A DNA stretch of 64,000 bases from Vitrella brassicaformis (Eukaryota; Sar; Vitrellaceae): positions 158,928 through 222,927 of the forward strand of contig CDMY01001028.1 of the NCBI GenBank assembly GCA_001179505.1, read 5' to 3'. Below the pieces are notes generated by a model, which was not told where the DNA came from, did not search any database, and saw nothing but the letters and a program-made list of their open reading frames with translations. Shown here piece by piece: positions 22,419-34,900 of this stretch. The position numbers and the translations under genes were made by a program. Position 1 is the stretch's first letter, and each line of letters starts with the position of its first letter.

Positions 22419-22580
22419 GGTGAGCTTCTCGTCTGAGAGAGGCTCACCACTCCAACGCCGTCGACGGTGCAGGCACATCAGAACACTACAACTTCCACAC
22501 CACAGCAGCCCGTGACGCACATCCGCGGGCGTAGGTACTAGACGACAGCCATTCCACGACTCGACTCGCACAGGGTCGAG
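22419..22580. repeat. Cluster of short hairpins
   Basis: GGTGAGC (22419-22425) pairs with GCTCACC (22442-22448), with further pairing of CTC/GAG inside. CTCGAC (22560-22565) pairs with GTCGAG (22575-22580). This could be a structured RNA or simply 3' UTR structure of the PGAP6-like gene, whose stop is 280 bp upstream. Confidence 0.35.
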
Positions 22581-23907
22581 CAGTGAGCAAGCTACCAGTG
22601 GTCGACAACCATCTGCGCGTTTCTGATCGACGACTCGCTACTGCCTATCATTGACACCCCCTCACTGTCGGTCATTGCCACATACACCCCACCCACCCAC
22701 CATCCATTCATCCATCCATCCAGGCCAGTGGAAAACTGACGGCACGCTCATCGACACGACACGAGTAGACCATCAGGCAGGCTACGGAAAGGGCGGCTGC
22801 TGTCTCGGCTGCCAGCGAGCCGACCGCACACGCGGGAAGGAAGTGTGTGACGCTGGAAGGAAAACGTGGAACACGACAGACAGAAAGACGTCGGCCAGCA
22901 GGTTGTGCAGGAAAGAGAGCGACGAGAGTAATTGGTTGGGGAGAGAGACGGGGAAGAGAAAAGACATACATCGACAGTCGATGGGTCGGTCGATGCGAGA
23001 ACAAAGCGGCATGGACGAGGGAGGGAGGCAGGCAGACAGCGGCAGAAATGGATGGATGCCAGTGTTAAAACTGTCCCCCCCTCCCCCTCTCGTATGCATG
23101 CACGCCACATGAGTGAAAAATGTCCCTCTTCAGTCTGTCGCTCTCTGTTGAAAAATCCTGCACCAGCCAAGGCCAGGAAAGGCATTCATTCACGGGACTC
23201 ACGGCATTCACGGTGAGCATGACGACCGATGGATGGATGTGTGGATGGAAAATCGACACCCGCTCGCCACGCGCTTTGGGGGTGGTGGTGGTTGATGGTG
23301 GGAGAAATGGATGGATGGATGGAGTCAACAATTTCCTGCCCGTCGACCAGCGACTTGATGTAGTTCTCCATGTGCAGCTTGATTGGTGGGGCGGGTGGCG
23401 ATGACCACCCATCAACCAAGCCGCACAAGAAGAGAAACATCAAGTCGCTGGACCTGGCTGACGATGGAACGGACATGAAGTGGATGGAATGGCACGAATG
23501 CTCGTCGACAAAAGAATAAGTACGCAACACACACGACACGCACACAAGCAATACGTAGACACGGCACGGCGCTACCTACGGGCTCTCCCTCCTCTCCCCG
23601 GCGTGTGTACCGCACAATGCGATACTCATAAAGACGAAGTAAGCATGACACTTTAAGCCACCTTGTTTGTGTACGAGCATCCACAAGCGCTAGATCCCCC
23701 CTCCCCTCTCCTTCTGGCAAAATGGGCGTCCGTCGTCTGCCCGGTCCCTCCCTCTCGACACTCGACACCCATCAATCCATCTCTCTCTCTCTCTCTCTCC
23801 CCGCATGCATGGTGTGTATGAAAATCCATCCCGATCGACAGACAGAGAGAGAGTAGAGTCGAGTCGACAAGCGCACGGCACGGCAAAAAGGAAGACAACA
23901 CGACAGA

Positions 23908-23951
23908 CACCATACGATACGATATGAAATGATACGATACGATACGATATG
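23908..23951. repeat. ATACG pentanucleotide tandem array
   Basis: Degenerate repeats of CGATA, e.g. GATACGATACGATACGATAT, about 40 bp in total, in non-coding DNA. Confidence 0.7.
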
Positions 23952-24514
23952 AGAGGCAACGCATTCAGGCCCATGCGATGCCGCATGCCACAAATGGAAA
24001 AGTCATTGGGCTTGGCTTGCAGGCACGGCACCATCTTTCATGTGTGACGGTCACGGCATCATGTGACGCTGGTACGTATGTCCATCAAAATGTCCAGAAC
24101 TCGGCTGCCATCATGGTCACGAGCGCATCACATCATACACACGCACACACGCATACACATCCACAACCACATTCGTGAACAGACGGATGAGCGGAGAGGG
24201 CTGTATTGTTAGCGGCCAGCTCCCCTTTCCACCCACCCACCTATACAGCCAGCCATGCCATGCCACACACACCACACCACCCACATGGAGGCAGGCACAG
24301 GCAAGACACCAAGAGATACACACGCATATGCTATGCGGGCCATCCATCCATCCATCCATCGTCAGCAGCCAGCCGCACTTGAAAAGGCCCCAACGGCCAA
24401 CAACCGATGAATTGAACCATCCATCGTCACCACACCACGCACGACATCCACGCACATGCACACATGCATCCCGCCAGTCAAGTGCAAAACCCGCCTCCCT
24501 CCCCTCTGGCTCGC

Positions 24515-26775
24515 TCACAGGGCCTCTACTTGCACGTTGGCGGGCAGGTGGCCGTTCGTGTGCCCATTGGTGGTGTAGGTGGTGTGCTCGTTGGTGTGGG
24601 CGTATGCATGGCCGTTGGTGTGGGCGTACGGGGCTCGTACGCACGAGTTGGGGCCACATGGCGGCAGCGTTTCATTCATGGCCTCCAAAATGACCGCACC
24701 CATCACGTCGAAATCACCATCCTGATGAGTGAGTGCATGAGGCGGACAGACCAGACCAGACGGGAAGAGACAATGCGTGACATGAGTGTGTGTATGTTGT
24801 GCCGGCGTACGTCAAATTGGAGAGGCAGCCGGACATCACACGCCTTTGGAATCATCTCCTCCGTCGACGGCACATTCAGATCCGACAAATCGCAGTAGCG
24901 CCTGCACACAAGGACACACACACACACGCAGACACATACCAACCGAAGGATACACTCAGCAGGTCGTTTTTCCTCCTGCCGTCTGTCTGCTGGCATGTAC
25001 CAGTTGCGGATGTTTCTGGCGTTGTCCTTGTCGCCGAAGATGCTGACCGGGACGCCTCGCTTGGCACATGCACTTAGGAAGGCCTGCGTGGCCGCGGGGG
25101 TCACACACTCTCCTGCACACACACACGCAGACACGCAGAGATACTCGTGTGCTGGGCCCTGTGTGTGTTGCCTGAGTGTGGGCGAGAGAAGAGAACATAC
25201 CGACGAGGTTGAATTGTATGCTGTCGCCCACGATCGACACGGCTGGGTACTGACGCGGCACACGCACATACGCCGATCCGCTGACATACGTGTCACGCCA
25301 CGCAGAGAGAGACAGAGAGAGATGGAGTATCTCGTGTGCTTGTGTGTGTGTGGTAGTGTAGTGTAGTACCTTTCTAGTTGAGCCTGCAGTCGGTAGTATC
25401 TTCTGTTGTATGTCTGTATCCGCTGCTCAATGGTGGCGATCTGCGGCAGCAGCACACTCGCCGCCAAGTTGCTCATCCGCAGGCTGTAGTTGGGCGTCTG
25501 AACGCACATTGGCCACATGAGAACAGTTCATTGGCTTCTCCCTCCCTCCCTCCCTCCCTCCCTCTGCTCACCTCTCTCTTGATGCGCTCGAAAACCGCCT
25601 TCGGTGGGGCCACGATGTGCTTCTCGTAGCTGACAGCCGACAACAAACGCACCACATAATCTATTAATGGCGAGGAAGGAAGGCATGGCCGTCTTCGTGT
25701 GTGTGTTTGCTTACAGCTTCTCGTAGCACCCGGCGTAGCAGATGGCCTTGGCAGCGATGACATCGTCGTTGGTCGCCAGAAAGCCGCCCTCGCCGGAATT
25801 CAGCAGCTTGTAGCTCTGCGAACTGACGACGAACAAGACACACAGTGTTCAGATGTGTGGTTGAGGGCATCCATCCATCCTTTAGAGTACCTGAAGCAGG
25901 CGGCCTTTCCGAAGTTGCCCATGAGTGTGCCGTTCCACCGCACCCCGAGTGCATGGGCGGCGTCCTCGACGAGGGTGATCTTGAGGCGCCGACAGACATC
26001 CATGACGGCACACATGTCGGGCACCTTGCCGCGCATGTACGTCAGACACAAATACCTAATGAATGAAGGCATCAAGCAGAGAGAAAACCAAACCCCCGAC
26101 ACATCACATCGTCTGGGTGACCCCCTCCTCTCCTGCCATCTTATCTCACCGTGCATTGTGCATTTTGGCTTTTCTCTCGAGGTCAGTGGGGTCGATGACA
26201 TAGTGGTCGGTGCAGTCGACGAACACCGGCCTGGCGCCGCAGTGCTCCACCGCACTCGGCACGGCCGTGAAGGAAAACCCGTTGCACAACACCACGTCGT
26301 TGGACTGCACACCCACACACTGACACCACACAACACGGCAACACACACAGGAGGGTGTGTCCATCCATGGTTATAGAATGAATGCAGTGGATCGTATGGC
26401 CCACCTTGAGAGCGAGGAAGATAGCGCTGCCGCAGCTGTTGACGCCGACGGCATACTTGAGGCCGACGTACTTGGCGAACTCCCGCTCGCACAACGAGAC
26501 ATCACTCTGGTTGTCGCTGTGGTTGTAGCGGTACATGCGGCCCTCTGACATGATCGCCTGCATACACACACAGACACAACAGGCGACATAGATGAGATGG
26601 CGCACCCAGTCCCGCAAGTAAGCACATCACAGATCTGTGCCTCGCTGCCTGTCTGGTGCCCCTGCGTGTGCCTTATCGCGTGTGTCTGTGTCCTTTCACT
26701 GACCACGGCCCGTTGGATGCCCTCCTGCGGCACCGGGTCGGGCGTCTTGATGTCTTTGCTGAAGTGCAGCACCAT
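24515..26775 (-). CDS. DegT/DnrJ/EryC1/StrS-family PLP aminotransferase
   Basis: Eleven exons, first 26704-26775 and last 24515-24721, sum to 442 aa in phase. Fold-type I signatures are in order: YNHSDNQSDVSLCEREFAKY, GVNSCGSAIFLALK (cofactor phosphate loop), FVDCTDHYVIDP, LVEDAAHALGVRWNG (Asp for the pyridine N), and SYKLLNSGEGG, whose Lys is the expected Schiff-base residue. A C-terminal repeat of HTNGH/YAHTNEH units (about residues 405-435) is not part of the family core. These enzymes transfer an amino group from Glu or Gln to a keto-sugar nucleotide or related substrate, for amino sugars in glycans or antibiotics. In a protist a role in surface glycan or secondary metabolism is plausible but inferred. 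Confidence 0.85.
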
Positions 26776-27043
26776 CGGAATAGACCCCCGACACGCAGAT
26801 CAGGCAGATGCCGTAGGAGAGGAAGGCAGTGCAGAGCTCAGGATGGCACTTGAGTTGCGGAGATAGGAAAATTTTGCAGACCCGGCGTGCTTCTGCTTAG
26901 GGCGCTCCCAAAACTGCTGGCACTGGACTTGCGGGCGAAGGAACTGAGAGCACAGGGTACTTCCTGAAACCGCTGCTGCAAGGAACTGAGAGCAGGAGGG
27001 AGGGCACACGACTGCGTCGGCTCTTAGTGACCAACCCGACAAG
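26776..27043. promoter_or_regulatory. Divergent promoter with 15-bp direct repeat
   Basis: 268 bp between the aminotransferase (-) and MFS (+) start codons. AAGGAACTGAGAGCA occurs at 26938-26952 and 26980-26994, 42 bp apart (start to start), in the half nearer the MFS gene. It is a candidate binding site for a dimeric or paired regulator. Confidence 0.5.
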
Positions 27044-29106
27044 ATGCACACAAATCGCGACATCGAGTCATCTGCCGTCAAGGCAGCTGCTGACACGGCC
27101 ACCAATGGTCATCTTCCTCACTCCAACGATCATCACAATCCATCTGTGCCCCCGTTCTTCGCCTCCCTGCCACCGCCAGACGTCAACGCACTCATCGAAC
27201 GAATCGGAGGCGGCTTGGCCCAGGTCATTGTTCTTGTTCTTGCTGGCGCTATATACTTCCTCGACGGTGCCGAGCTGTTCGTATTCTCTATTGCCAACCG
27301 GACGCACGGCGATGACCAACCATGGACGCTCAGCGCTGCTGGGAAGGGCGTGATGCTGTCGTTGGTGCTTGGAGGGTATGCGATTGGCGGATCCTGCAGT
27401 GGATATGTGGCCGACTTCATCGGCAGGAGGCGGCCCATGTTCATCGCCTTCTCGGGCCTGCTGCTGGCCAACATCCTCTTGGTGAGAGACGACATGTATG
27501 CAGATGTATCGACTCATCGGATTCCTTTACTATATGTTGTTGGCTTCTGCAGTATTTTGCCCGCACCGTGCCTCAATTGCTGGTGTTCGCTTTTTTCGCT
27601 GGGTTGTCTATGGGAGCGGGGATTCCTGTGTGGACCACCCTCTGCAGCGAGGTCTCACCGATCAGCTGGCGTGCTCCCCTGCAGGGCCTTGGCAACACAC
27701 TGCTGCCCGTGGGAAGCATCTACACCATCTGTGTCATCATCTTCGCGGACCCTGAGATGCGCACTCTGTCATGGCGGCACCTGATCGTGATGGCCTCGAT
27801 ACCAGCCCTGGTCGTGCTGCCCCTGGCGGCGTGCTTCCTGACAGAAAGCCCCCATTACTTGGCCATCAAGGGCCGGTGGGACGATGTGAGGCGTGTTTTG
27901 AGACGGCTGGCGTGGCTGAATGGGAGGAGGGTCGATGAGCTTGATGTGCACTGGGAGGATGACGGCCGACCTGGGGACAATGGAGCGGTGAGTGAACGCG
28001 ACACATCCATGACTAACCGCCTGCATGTCTGTCTGCGTGTTTTGTGTGTGCGCAGGAGGGCGACATCCCCGCTCCCTCCAGGAGTTCGTTCCACGTCGTC
28101 TTCAACGACACCTATCGCTACACTACTTTTGTGCTCTGCTGCGTCACTTTTACATGCAACATGATCTCCTATGGCCTGCTCTACGCCCTGCCACAAGTGT
28201 TCGTAGACATCGAAAAGCAGACAGGTGAACCAACGACACACAAGCTTGAAAGAGAATACACAAGCACCTGTCTGTGTATTGCAGGCATTGCCCCAGCGTA
28301 TTCCCTACTGCGTGCTGAGTTGATGTCTCTCCTGGGCAATGCTTTGTCGGTGTTTGCCGACGTGGGCCCCCGGCGTGTGACGCAGGCGGCGTCGCTGCTG
28401 CTCGAGTGCATTGCCATGGGGCTGACGGCCGCTGCACTCGTCTGGGACTGGGCTACCGTCGCCGTGTGGGCTGCCGCCATGGGCAAGTTCTGCACATTCC
28501 TTGGTCAGTACAATCAGCAGATGCACGAGAGGCCGACCGGTTCCTGTCTGATGGTTCGTCTCTGCTGTGCTGAGTGTCCGTGCAGGTCTGAACATCACTT
28601 TCCTGTATTCAGCGGAGATTTATCCCACCGTGTGTCGATCCACCGGTGTGTCGATTGCCGTCTCATCCGGCAGGATCGGGGGCATCATTGCCCCTCTCTT
28701 GTTCGAGCTCACCGTGTGGGTGGCCACTTTCCTGCCGGCGGTGGATCGCTACGACGGGGGGCGGTATTGCGTTTTCTTCGGAGTTTTGGGTGTTGCCGCT
28801 TTTGTGAGTGCTGCTTTGCTGATGACGCTCCCGTACGAGACCCGAGGGGCCAGGCTGCAGGTGAGAGGACAAATGAGTGTGTCTGCTCTTCACTGATGCG
28901 TGCGTGTGGTGATGTCTTGTGTGTGTGTGCAGGATGACGCATCAAGTGCCGGCGTCAAGAGCGACGGGTCATTTCATGAGGATTTGTGTGAGGGTCTGCT
29001 CGAGAAATGTGACGACAGCCACCACATATGCCTGCGAGTGCCGCGCGAAGGCCACACACACGGCGAGAAAGACGAGTTGAGGAGCGAGCGGCTGCTGGGA
29101 AGCTAG
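27044..29106 (+). CDS. Major facilitator superfamily transporter (SV2/sugar-porter-like)
   Basis: Six exons (27044-27481, 27553-27987, 28056-28224, 28285-28503, 28586-28860, 28933-29106) give 569 aa in phase. The loop 2-3 signature appears as GYVADFIGRRRP and the second-half signature as YSAEIYPTVCRSTG. ESPHYLAIKGRWDD is the sugar-porter/OCT-like sequence after TM6. Topology fits 12 TM with cytosolic ends; the N-terminus is hydrophilic (His/Asn-rich) and the C-tail charged. MFS proteins carry small solutes with a proton or by exchange; the substrate cannot be told. It ends with TAG. Confidence 0.85.
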
Positions 29107-29521
29107 CTGCGCGTTCTGACGCACGTGTAAGGCGCGAGGATGCATGTGCTGACGTGTGTGTGCATGGGAGCGATGAAGATGAGAAAGCCGCTGTTGATAC
29201 TCATGTGACGTGTGTGTTGCGGACATGTTTGTTTGTACGTGTGGCTGGCTGCATGGCCGCTGCATAGCTTTATCAGTTTTGTATGCATGCATACCTGACT
29301 GTCTGTCTGTCTGCCTATCTGTCTGTGGGAAGGAATGTCTTGCTGGATGCGTGTGGGATGGCCTGACATGGCGAACAAGACGCGATGGGGTTTTGATATC
29401 CCACACCTGCATCTATTGCCTGCAATGTTGAGTGATGCATGAGTCAGTCAGTCATCTATCTGACACGTAACGTACACTGCACAATCATGACATTACGACC
29501 TTACAGGCAACAAACAGCCTC
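29107..29521. other. Intergenic between convergent genes
   Basis: Holds GTCT repeats (29298-29320) and no convincing gene. Confidence 0.45.
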
Positions 29522-31281
29522 TCATCCTTTGGCTGGCCTTGCCCCCGGCCCGACCCTCTTCGCCCTCTGCAGCCATCGCCTCACGTGCGTGTGCTTGGAC
29601 TTGACTGCAAACTCAGCTCGGGACGACCCCCTGCTCACATTGACGAAGTCTGAACTGCCATCAGGCCGCTCGCTGCACACGCTGAGAGCACCGAGGTCCC
29701 TTGACCCAACGAGCTCTATGTTGCTCAACATCTCGTCGGCCTCCTTTCTGAGCCACTTAGACTTAGCTCCTTCATGAGAAGACGGAACAACAAAACAGAA
29801 AGCAGCAGTGACAGACATGTGCTCGTGGGATGAGAACAACCGACCTACTTACTTCCTTACTTTGCGCGATCTGCCGCAGCACCTCGGGTCCCTTACTGAC
29901 TGCCCAGGCCAGCGCGACATCGAGGAGGACACTGAATGGCGCGGATGTCTTGAGTGTGCTCGGGTCAGTGTGGGACTGACTCACCGACCAGCCCAAACGG
30001 GACAGACCAGCGCGCATCTGTACACACAAGGGCACCACCACATGGCTGGCACATTTTGTGTGTGTGTGGGGATAGGTAGGTGACCTCTCTGAGTGGTGGC
30101 TGGAAGTGCGCCATGTTGTAGGCAATGTCCTCCAGGTGGTAGAAGAAGGGGCACGGCTCATCCAGAGAGCACTCCTCATTGATGACCGTCAGCAGCCCCT
30201 CCAGCTCGGCACGGTTGGTCAGCACAGGCATGCCATTGGCCGCAGACTGATCCTGCTCCTTGAGATCACGGAGAGTGGACAGCAGGTGGCGCACAAACGT
30301 CTTGTCGTGCAATGGACCTGAGACAACGATACAGAAGCCCCCAAGGACAGTGATGTGATCATACGATGTCTTGCCTTGCTCCTCTCCACGTACCGATCCA
30401 CATCGGGCCAGCCAGGGTCCGCGCTGCATCTCCCTTAGCGGCACCACACTTGCACCTGTCCTCCCTTTCTTTCCCGCAGATGGTGGTCGGCGTCAGGACC
30501 CACTGCTTCGGACCCCATCGGCAGGAGGCGGCCGGCATGACATCGAATTGACGGCAGGAAGGACAGGTGGCCACCATCCCCGTGTTGATGGCTGAGTCGA
30601 CCAGGCCGCCGCCCCCCTCGAGAATCTGCACGTACACGCGGATGTAGTAGTCGACGGACAGACTCAGCAGGGGCAGAATCGACCGCCTGAAGGGAAGGAA
30701 GGCACAGCAGACGTGAAGAGAATAGCTGGGCTATCGTGTTGGTGATGGCAGGTCGACCCACCCGTGGAGAGCAGCAGCTCTGTTGAGGGCATTGAGGACT
30801 AGCCGGATGGCGCCTTCCTTCCTCGGCTTGGTAGCCATAGGCATGCCCCCGTATCGCGCCCAACATGCCGTTGACTTTGAGCCGCCACCGCCGCCACACA
30901 GTGCCTGAAAAGGGAAAAGTTGACAGGGATGCCTGGGTCCCTCGTCCTCCTGCTCCCTCTGGTCACGTCTGGTCACCTGTATATCTGTACAAGTGACGCA
31001 GAGCAGCCCATCCCGGCACACACTCTCAGCAGCCAAGGGAAACACCTCAGCTGCGGACCCGAACGGGTCCAGATCTATACACCCCACTCGCGCTCCCTTG
31101 CCGCCTCTCTCCCCGCGCCGCCACTGCCACAGGGAGTCGGCTGCATCACTCCTGGTGACGCTCATGCGGCCAGCTGTCGATTCCTTGTTGAGGGCCATGT
31201 TGGCACGGATAGATGTGACGGCCGACCCGCACAGATCTATGCAGAGAGAACCAGACGCCGCAGAACCACTGGATGTGATAC

Positions 31282-31316
<35 letters not shown>

Positions 31317-31870
31317 TCTAGCCTCATCTCACCGTTGGCAACGGCGTGGTGTATGCCTGGCACTTCAGCTGCGAACCTCAGCGAGCGCAGCCCAGTCCCC
31401 GCGTAAGGTTCCAGCACCGTCACATTGCTCGATGACAGCAGGGCCGGAGCGCCCTGCCAACGTCGCACAGGAACACCAGCAGCACTGCCTTCAGATGAGT
31501 CCTCACCAGTCGATGAGTCGTCAGTGCCATTAAGAGCCGAGAAGAATGAGTGCAGCACGAGGACAGTGAGGTCCCTGTTGAAGGACATTGCTGGATTCAT
31601 AAAGGCAGCTGGAGAGCCGCTCTTGGACGAGGGAGCATGAATCAAAACACGACCTTCCCTGTATGTGGATGGCTCGTCGCCAACAGGATCATCTTGGCTC
31701 GCTGCCGGCTCCTCCAGATCCGTCATAGAGACTCGTATCCGGCGCTGACAACGAATGCGCGAGAGCAGCTTCGTAGGTGCGGGAGGCAGGATGAAGGCGG
31801 GGTGACAGATCTCGAGTGGTTGCCGACTGCCGAGCCCCAGAGCATTTGAATGACTGGCAGACACGCCCAT
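29522..31870 (-). CDS. TRM1: tRNA (guanine26-N2)-dimethyltransferase TRM1
   Basis: Seven exons: 31333-31870, 30977-31236, 30762-30904, 30394-30686, 30085-30317, 29861-30017 and 29522-about 29766. They close to about 622 aa. The class I methyltransferase core shows VLEPYAGTGLRSLRFAAE (SAM loop; usually D-[FA]-G/Y-x-G-x-R), AVANDLCGSAVTSIRANMAL, CIDLDPFGSAAEVF, and then the TRM1-specific C-terminal region. That region has a Cys pattern CPSCRQFD and CKCG and, further on, SHTDPSTLKTSAP. TRM1 makes m2,2G26 in cytosolic, nuclear and mitochondrial tRNAs. The start at 31870 is the first ATG clear of the divergent promoter. A long insert after GFF..FFSALNG (GTDDSSTGEDSSEG) is lineage-specific. Confidence 0.88.
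31276..31318. repeat. (CT)n and (GT)n microsatellite in a TRM1 intron
   Basis: CTCTCT to about 31298, then GTGTGT to about 31318, inside TRM1 intron 1 (31237-31332); unusually GT is on the plus strand, opposite to the gene. Confidence 0.65.
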
Positions 31871-31981
31871 TCGAACCGCAGACAGCTCTTTAGCTCGCAC
31901 CGTTGACCGTTGACAACCCAGAAACCCAGGCCTTAATCGTCCCGAGTTCGAAAAGCAGCTCCTGCACAAAAGAGGGACAGC
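31871..31981. promoter_or_regulatory. Divergent promoter, TRM1 (-) and coiled-coil gene (+)
   Basis: 111 bp between start codons; contains CGAGTTCGAAAAGC near 31943-31956. No TATA-like box. Confidence 0.4.
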
Positions 31982-34900
31982 ATGGATTCCCGAGTTGACT
32001 GCACTGAGTCAGAGGTTCGTCCACGGCGCTCTGTTGACTCCCTCCCACCGCCCAAGTCAGCCCGTGACGACGACAAGCTTCTTCCCCCCTCCCCCCCATC
32101 GCCAGTCAGACGAGAGGCCCGCCGGACGTCGTCGTCCCCTTGTCACGTCGACGACACATGGGGTCTACCATCCGCAGCTGCCACTCCCAGCTTCGCGCCT
32201 CCCGGGCGACGGCTGACCGGCTCTCCCCGGGCCCCTCGCAGCCCGTCATCGTTCGCCATCTCATCACCAGCGCCGACGTCGGCCTTTTCGACGCCTCCCT
32301 ACAACCCATTTTATCCCTACCCACACCTGCACCCGGCGGCAATGCCCCTGCACCCACTCATGCACTTCCCAACCTTCTCGCCCGTTCCTCATCCTGTCTT
32401 GCCACCGGCCATCGGTGTCGCAGCCGATGCTCAGCCGGCGACGTCCTCTGATGAGCTGAGCGATGCCAGTGAGGGGAGGGCATTGCTGCCGTCAAAGAGA
32501 CGGGCGTCGAGGGAAGGGCGTATGTTCTCTCGACCGCAGGGATTGCCTGGAGTGATTCTGACTAGAGGAAGGGCCAAGGGCAGCCTTCTGAGAAAAGGTG
32601 AGTGCTAGGGGGACGAGAGGACGCGGCAATATTGGTGGTCTGTTGTGTGGATGCAGTGACCGAGGAAGAGACAGCTGAGACGGACCGGCATGAAAGCATT
32701 CGTAGTGGTGTGGCTGACAGCCTGCTGGATGACATACAGGTATTTAGAATCCCCCACGATTGCCGCGCACATTATGCACCAGTCTGCCCGTGTCGCGTCC
32801 AGCTTCTGCAGGAAGAGCGGGCGCGCCACTCGTCTGTGTTCTCGTCCAAGCTGCAGAGAGAGAGGAAACGACGATCGACTGTGCTGGAGGAACAGCGAAG
32901 GAAGACTATGGATGAAGTGACCGCGGAGCAGACACGACGGACACAGGAGACGGAGAGACAGCGGCAACAGGAGGAGCAGGTGAGACACTTCACTACCTGT
33001 CGTACTCATGTGTCCTTGTCGTGTCTCATCGTGTCAGGAGCGTGAAATGAAAGCCAAAGAAGAGACGTACATCGCCCGTATCGCTGAGTTGGAGAGGCAG
33101 CTGCAGGAAGAGAGAAGGAAAGCTCACGACAACGACAAAGCCACTCAGACTACATTCCCAGAGCCGCAGACGGCTGACACACAGCCTGATACAGTGGAAG
33201 CAGAGGAACGGCATGCAGCGGAATTGCGGGCCCTTGAGAAGGAGCAGACGCACCTGCAGCACACTCTGATCCACGAGCGCGATCAGCATCGTGAGGCGTT
33301 GAAGGCGCTTCAGGCGGATTTCGACCGACAGCTGGAGAACGAGCGCAAAAGATGCCATGCGAACCTTCAGCACCAAGCTGCTTTTTACGAGGTCAGCAGC
33401 GGCTGTCCTTCTTTGTCACTGACCATGTGATCGTGTCCTTTGCATGCAGCGTCGAATGCATCGCCTGGAGGGCCGCATAGCCCACCTGCAGAAGCAGCTT
33501 CCTCTCTGTGGCGCACCGCCCTCTTCCGGATCTGTGGATTCCCCGCCGCCGGAGCCGGCAGCATCGCTCCTTGATGGACATGTGTGCACTATGGCACTTG
33601 ATGCGCCTATTCCTCAAAGGCCGGCCAACAATAGAAAGTCCGTGCCCAGCGCAAGTCTGGGAGGAAGAAACGAGCCAGAGAAGCCAAGCCCTTGTCAGTC
33701 GCCGCCCACAAGGACATTTCAGCCAGAGGGTGGTTCTCGTCCCTCGTTGTCCGACAAAAGCAAGACGCAAGAGCTCCAGGCTATTCGTCCGGCCCCTCCA
33801 GCACGTTCGTCTACTGCTGTCGGGCCTGAGACATCACAAAAAGGGCACCATCATCCGTCAATGGAGCGGCACTTGTACCGACTCGACCTGCCGTCTCTGA
33901 GGCCAAAGCAGGAGTCTGATACCGCCACGGACACACCACTTCTCGAGGCCGAAAGGACACAAGGCGAGCAGCCGGCTGCCTCACATCAACATCAAGAGAC
34001 GGCTGATGCTGAAATGTCTGCGTCGGCTTCGGCGGAGAGGACAGAGGAGCCGTCGGCAGGGATGAGTTCAGTCGGTGATCCGCATGTACGAGGAGACATT
34101 TTGGCACTCCCCGTGGATCCCACTGCATTGGCATCGAAGCAAGACGAGAGCACAGTGGCAATGGAGCCTTCACCACCGTCTTTAAGCGCAAAACAACATC
34201 ACGAGATGGCCGCGGTGGAGCTGCCGGTCCACGGCGACTTGGTAGTTGACTATCCTTATGATGCCATAGCTGAACCGACAGAGCTCAAGAGACGGCTGCG
34301 CCACGCCCTGGCCAAGGCAGTAGCAATCGAGGTCAGGAGAGAGAAATGGGCAATTTCGTACAACTCGATCATGTCAATGCGTCTCGTCCAGGTCGACAGG
34401 ATCAATGTCATCGACTTGCTGCCGGGTTCGGTCATCGTTCGTGTGGAGGTGAGACGCGTGTATGGAGATGTAAAAATGTCATGCAAGCCAGGTCGTGTTG
34501 TATTACTGGTCGGCAGATATCTCCGTCGAGCGGTGGCCGGAAATCCTCCGATGTGTTGTCAACACTTCAGCAGCAGATAAAGGACAAGCAATCGGCACTC
34601 TATCAGCATGTCCGAAGCCTCCTCATGGACAGCAGCAGCCGCACACAGCGGAGATACAGTAAGGCAGCCCAGCCAACCAGCACAAACATCCGCTTTTACA
34701 CACACTCCTTTCTCTTGCAGTGCTGGCTGCAGAGCTCCCCATCCTGCGCCCTTCCAATTCGTCCCACGATGCCGGCACATCCTTGCGGTCGCAATCCCTC
34801 CCTGCTCCTGCCGCGACAGGAGGTCCTGCTCGCGCCGCCCTTGCCGCATCGCCACCGAAGCGGACAGACAGCTTCCCAACCGCCCGCATCACTCCTGTGC

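Larger units (their letters stand above)
22144..24514. other. 2.4 kb repeat-rich intergenic region
   Basis: It separates convergent genes. It includes a cluster of hairpins at 22419-22580, TCCA/GGAT repeats (22702-22722, 23303-23320, 24341-24360), a (CT)n run at 23781-23800, an ATACG pentanucleotide array at about 23908-23950 and a 14-bp inverted repeat (23347-23360 with 23438-23451). Many frames are open by low complexity, but no complete gene is visible. Confidence 0.6.

Noticed and set aside
22651-23112. 153-aa plus-strand frame with many Arg/Lys
   Set aside because: Low-complexity, with an equally long frame on the opposite strand; no family pattern.
23908-23951. Telomere-like or satellite array
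   Set aside because: Only about eight degenerate 5-bp units, not a telomeric motif and too short for a satellite.
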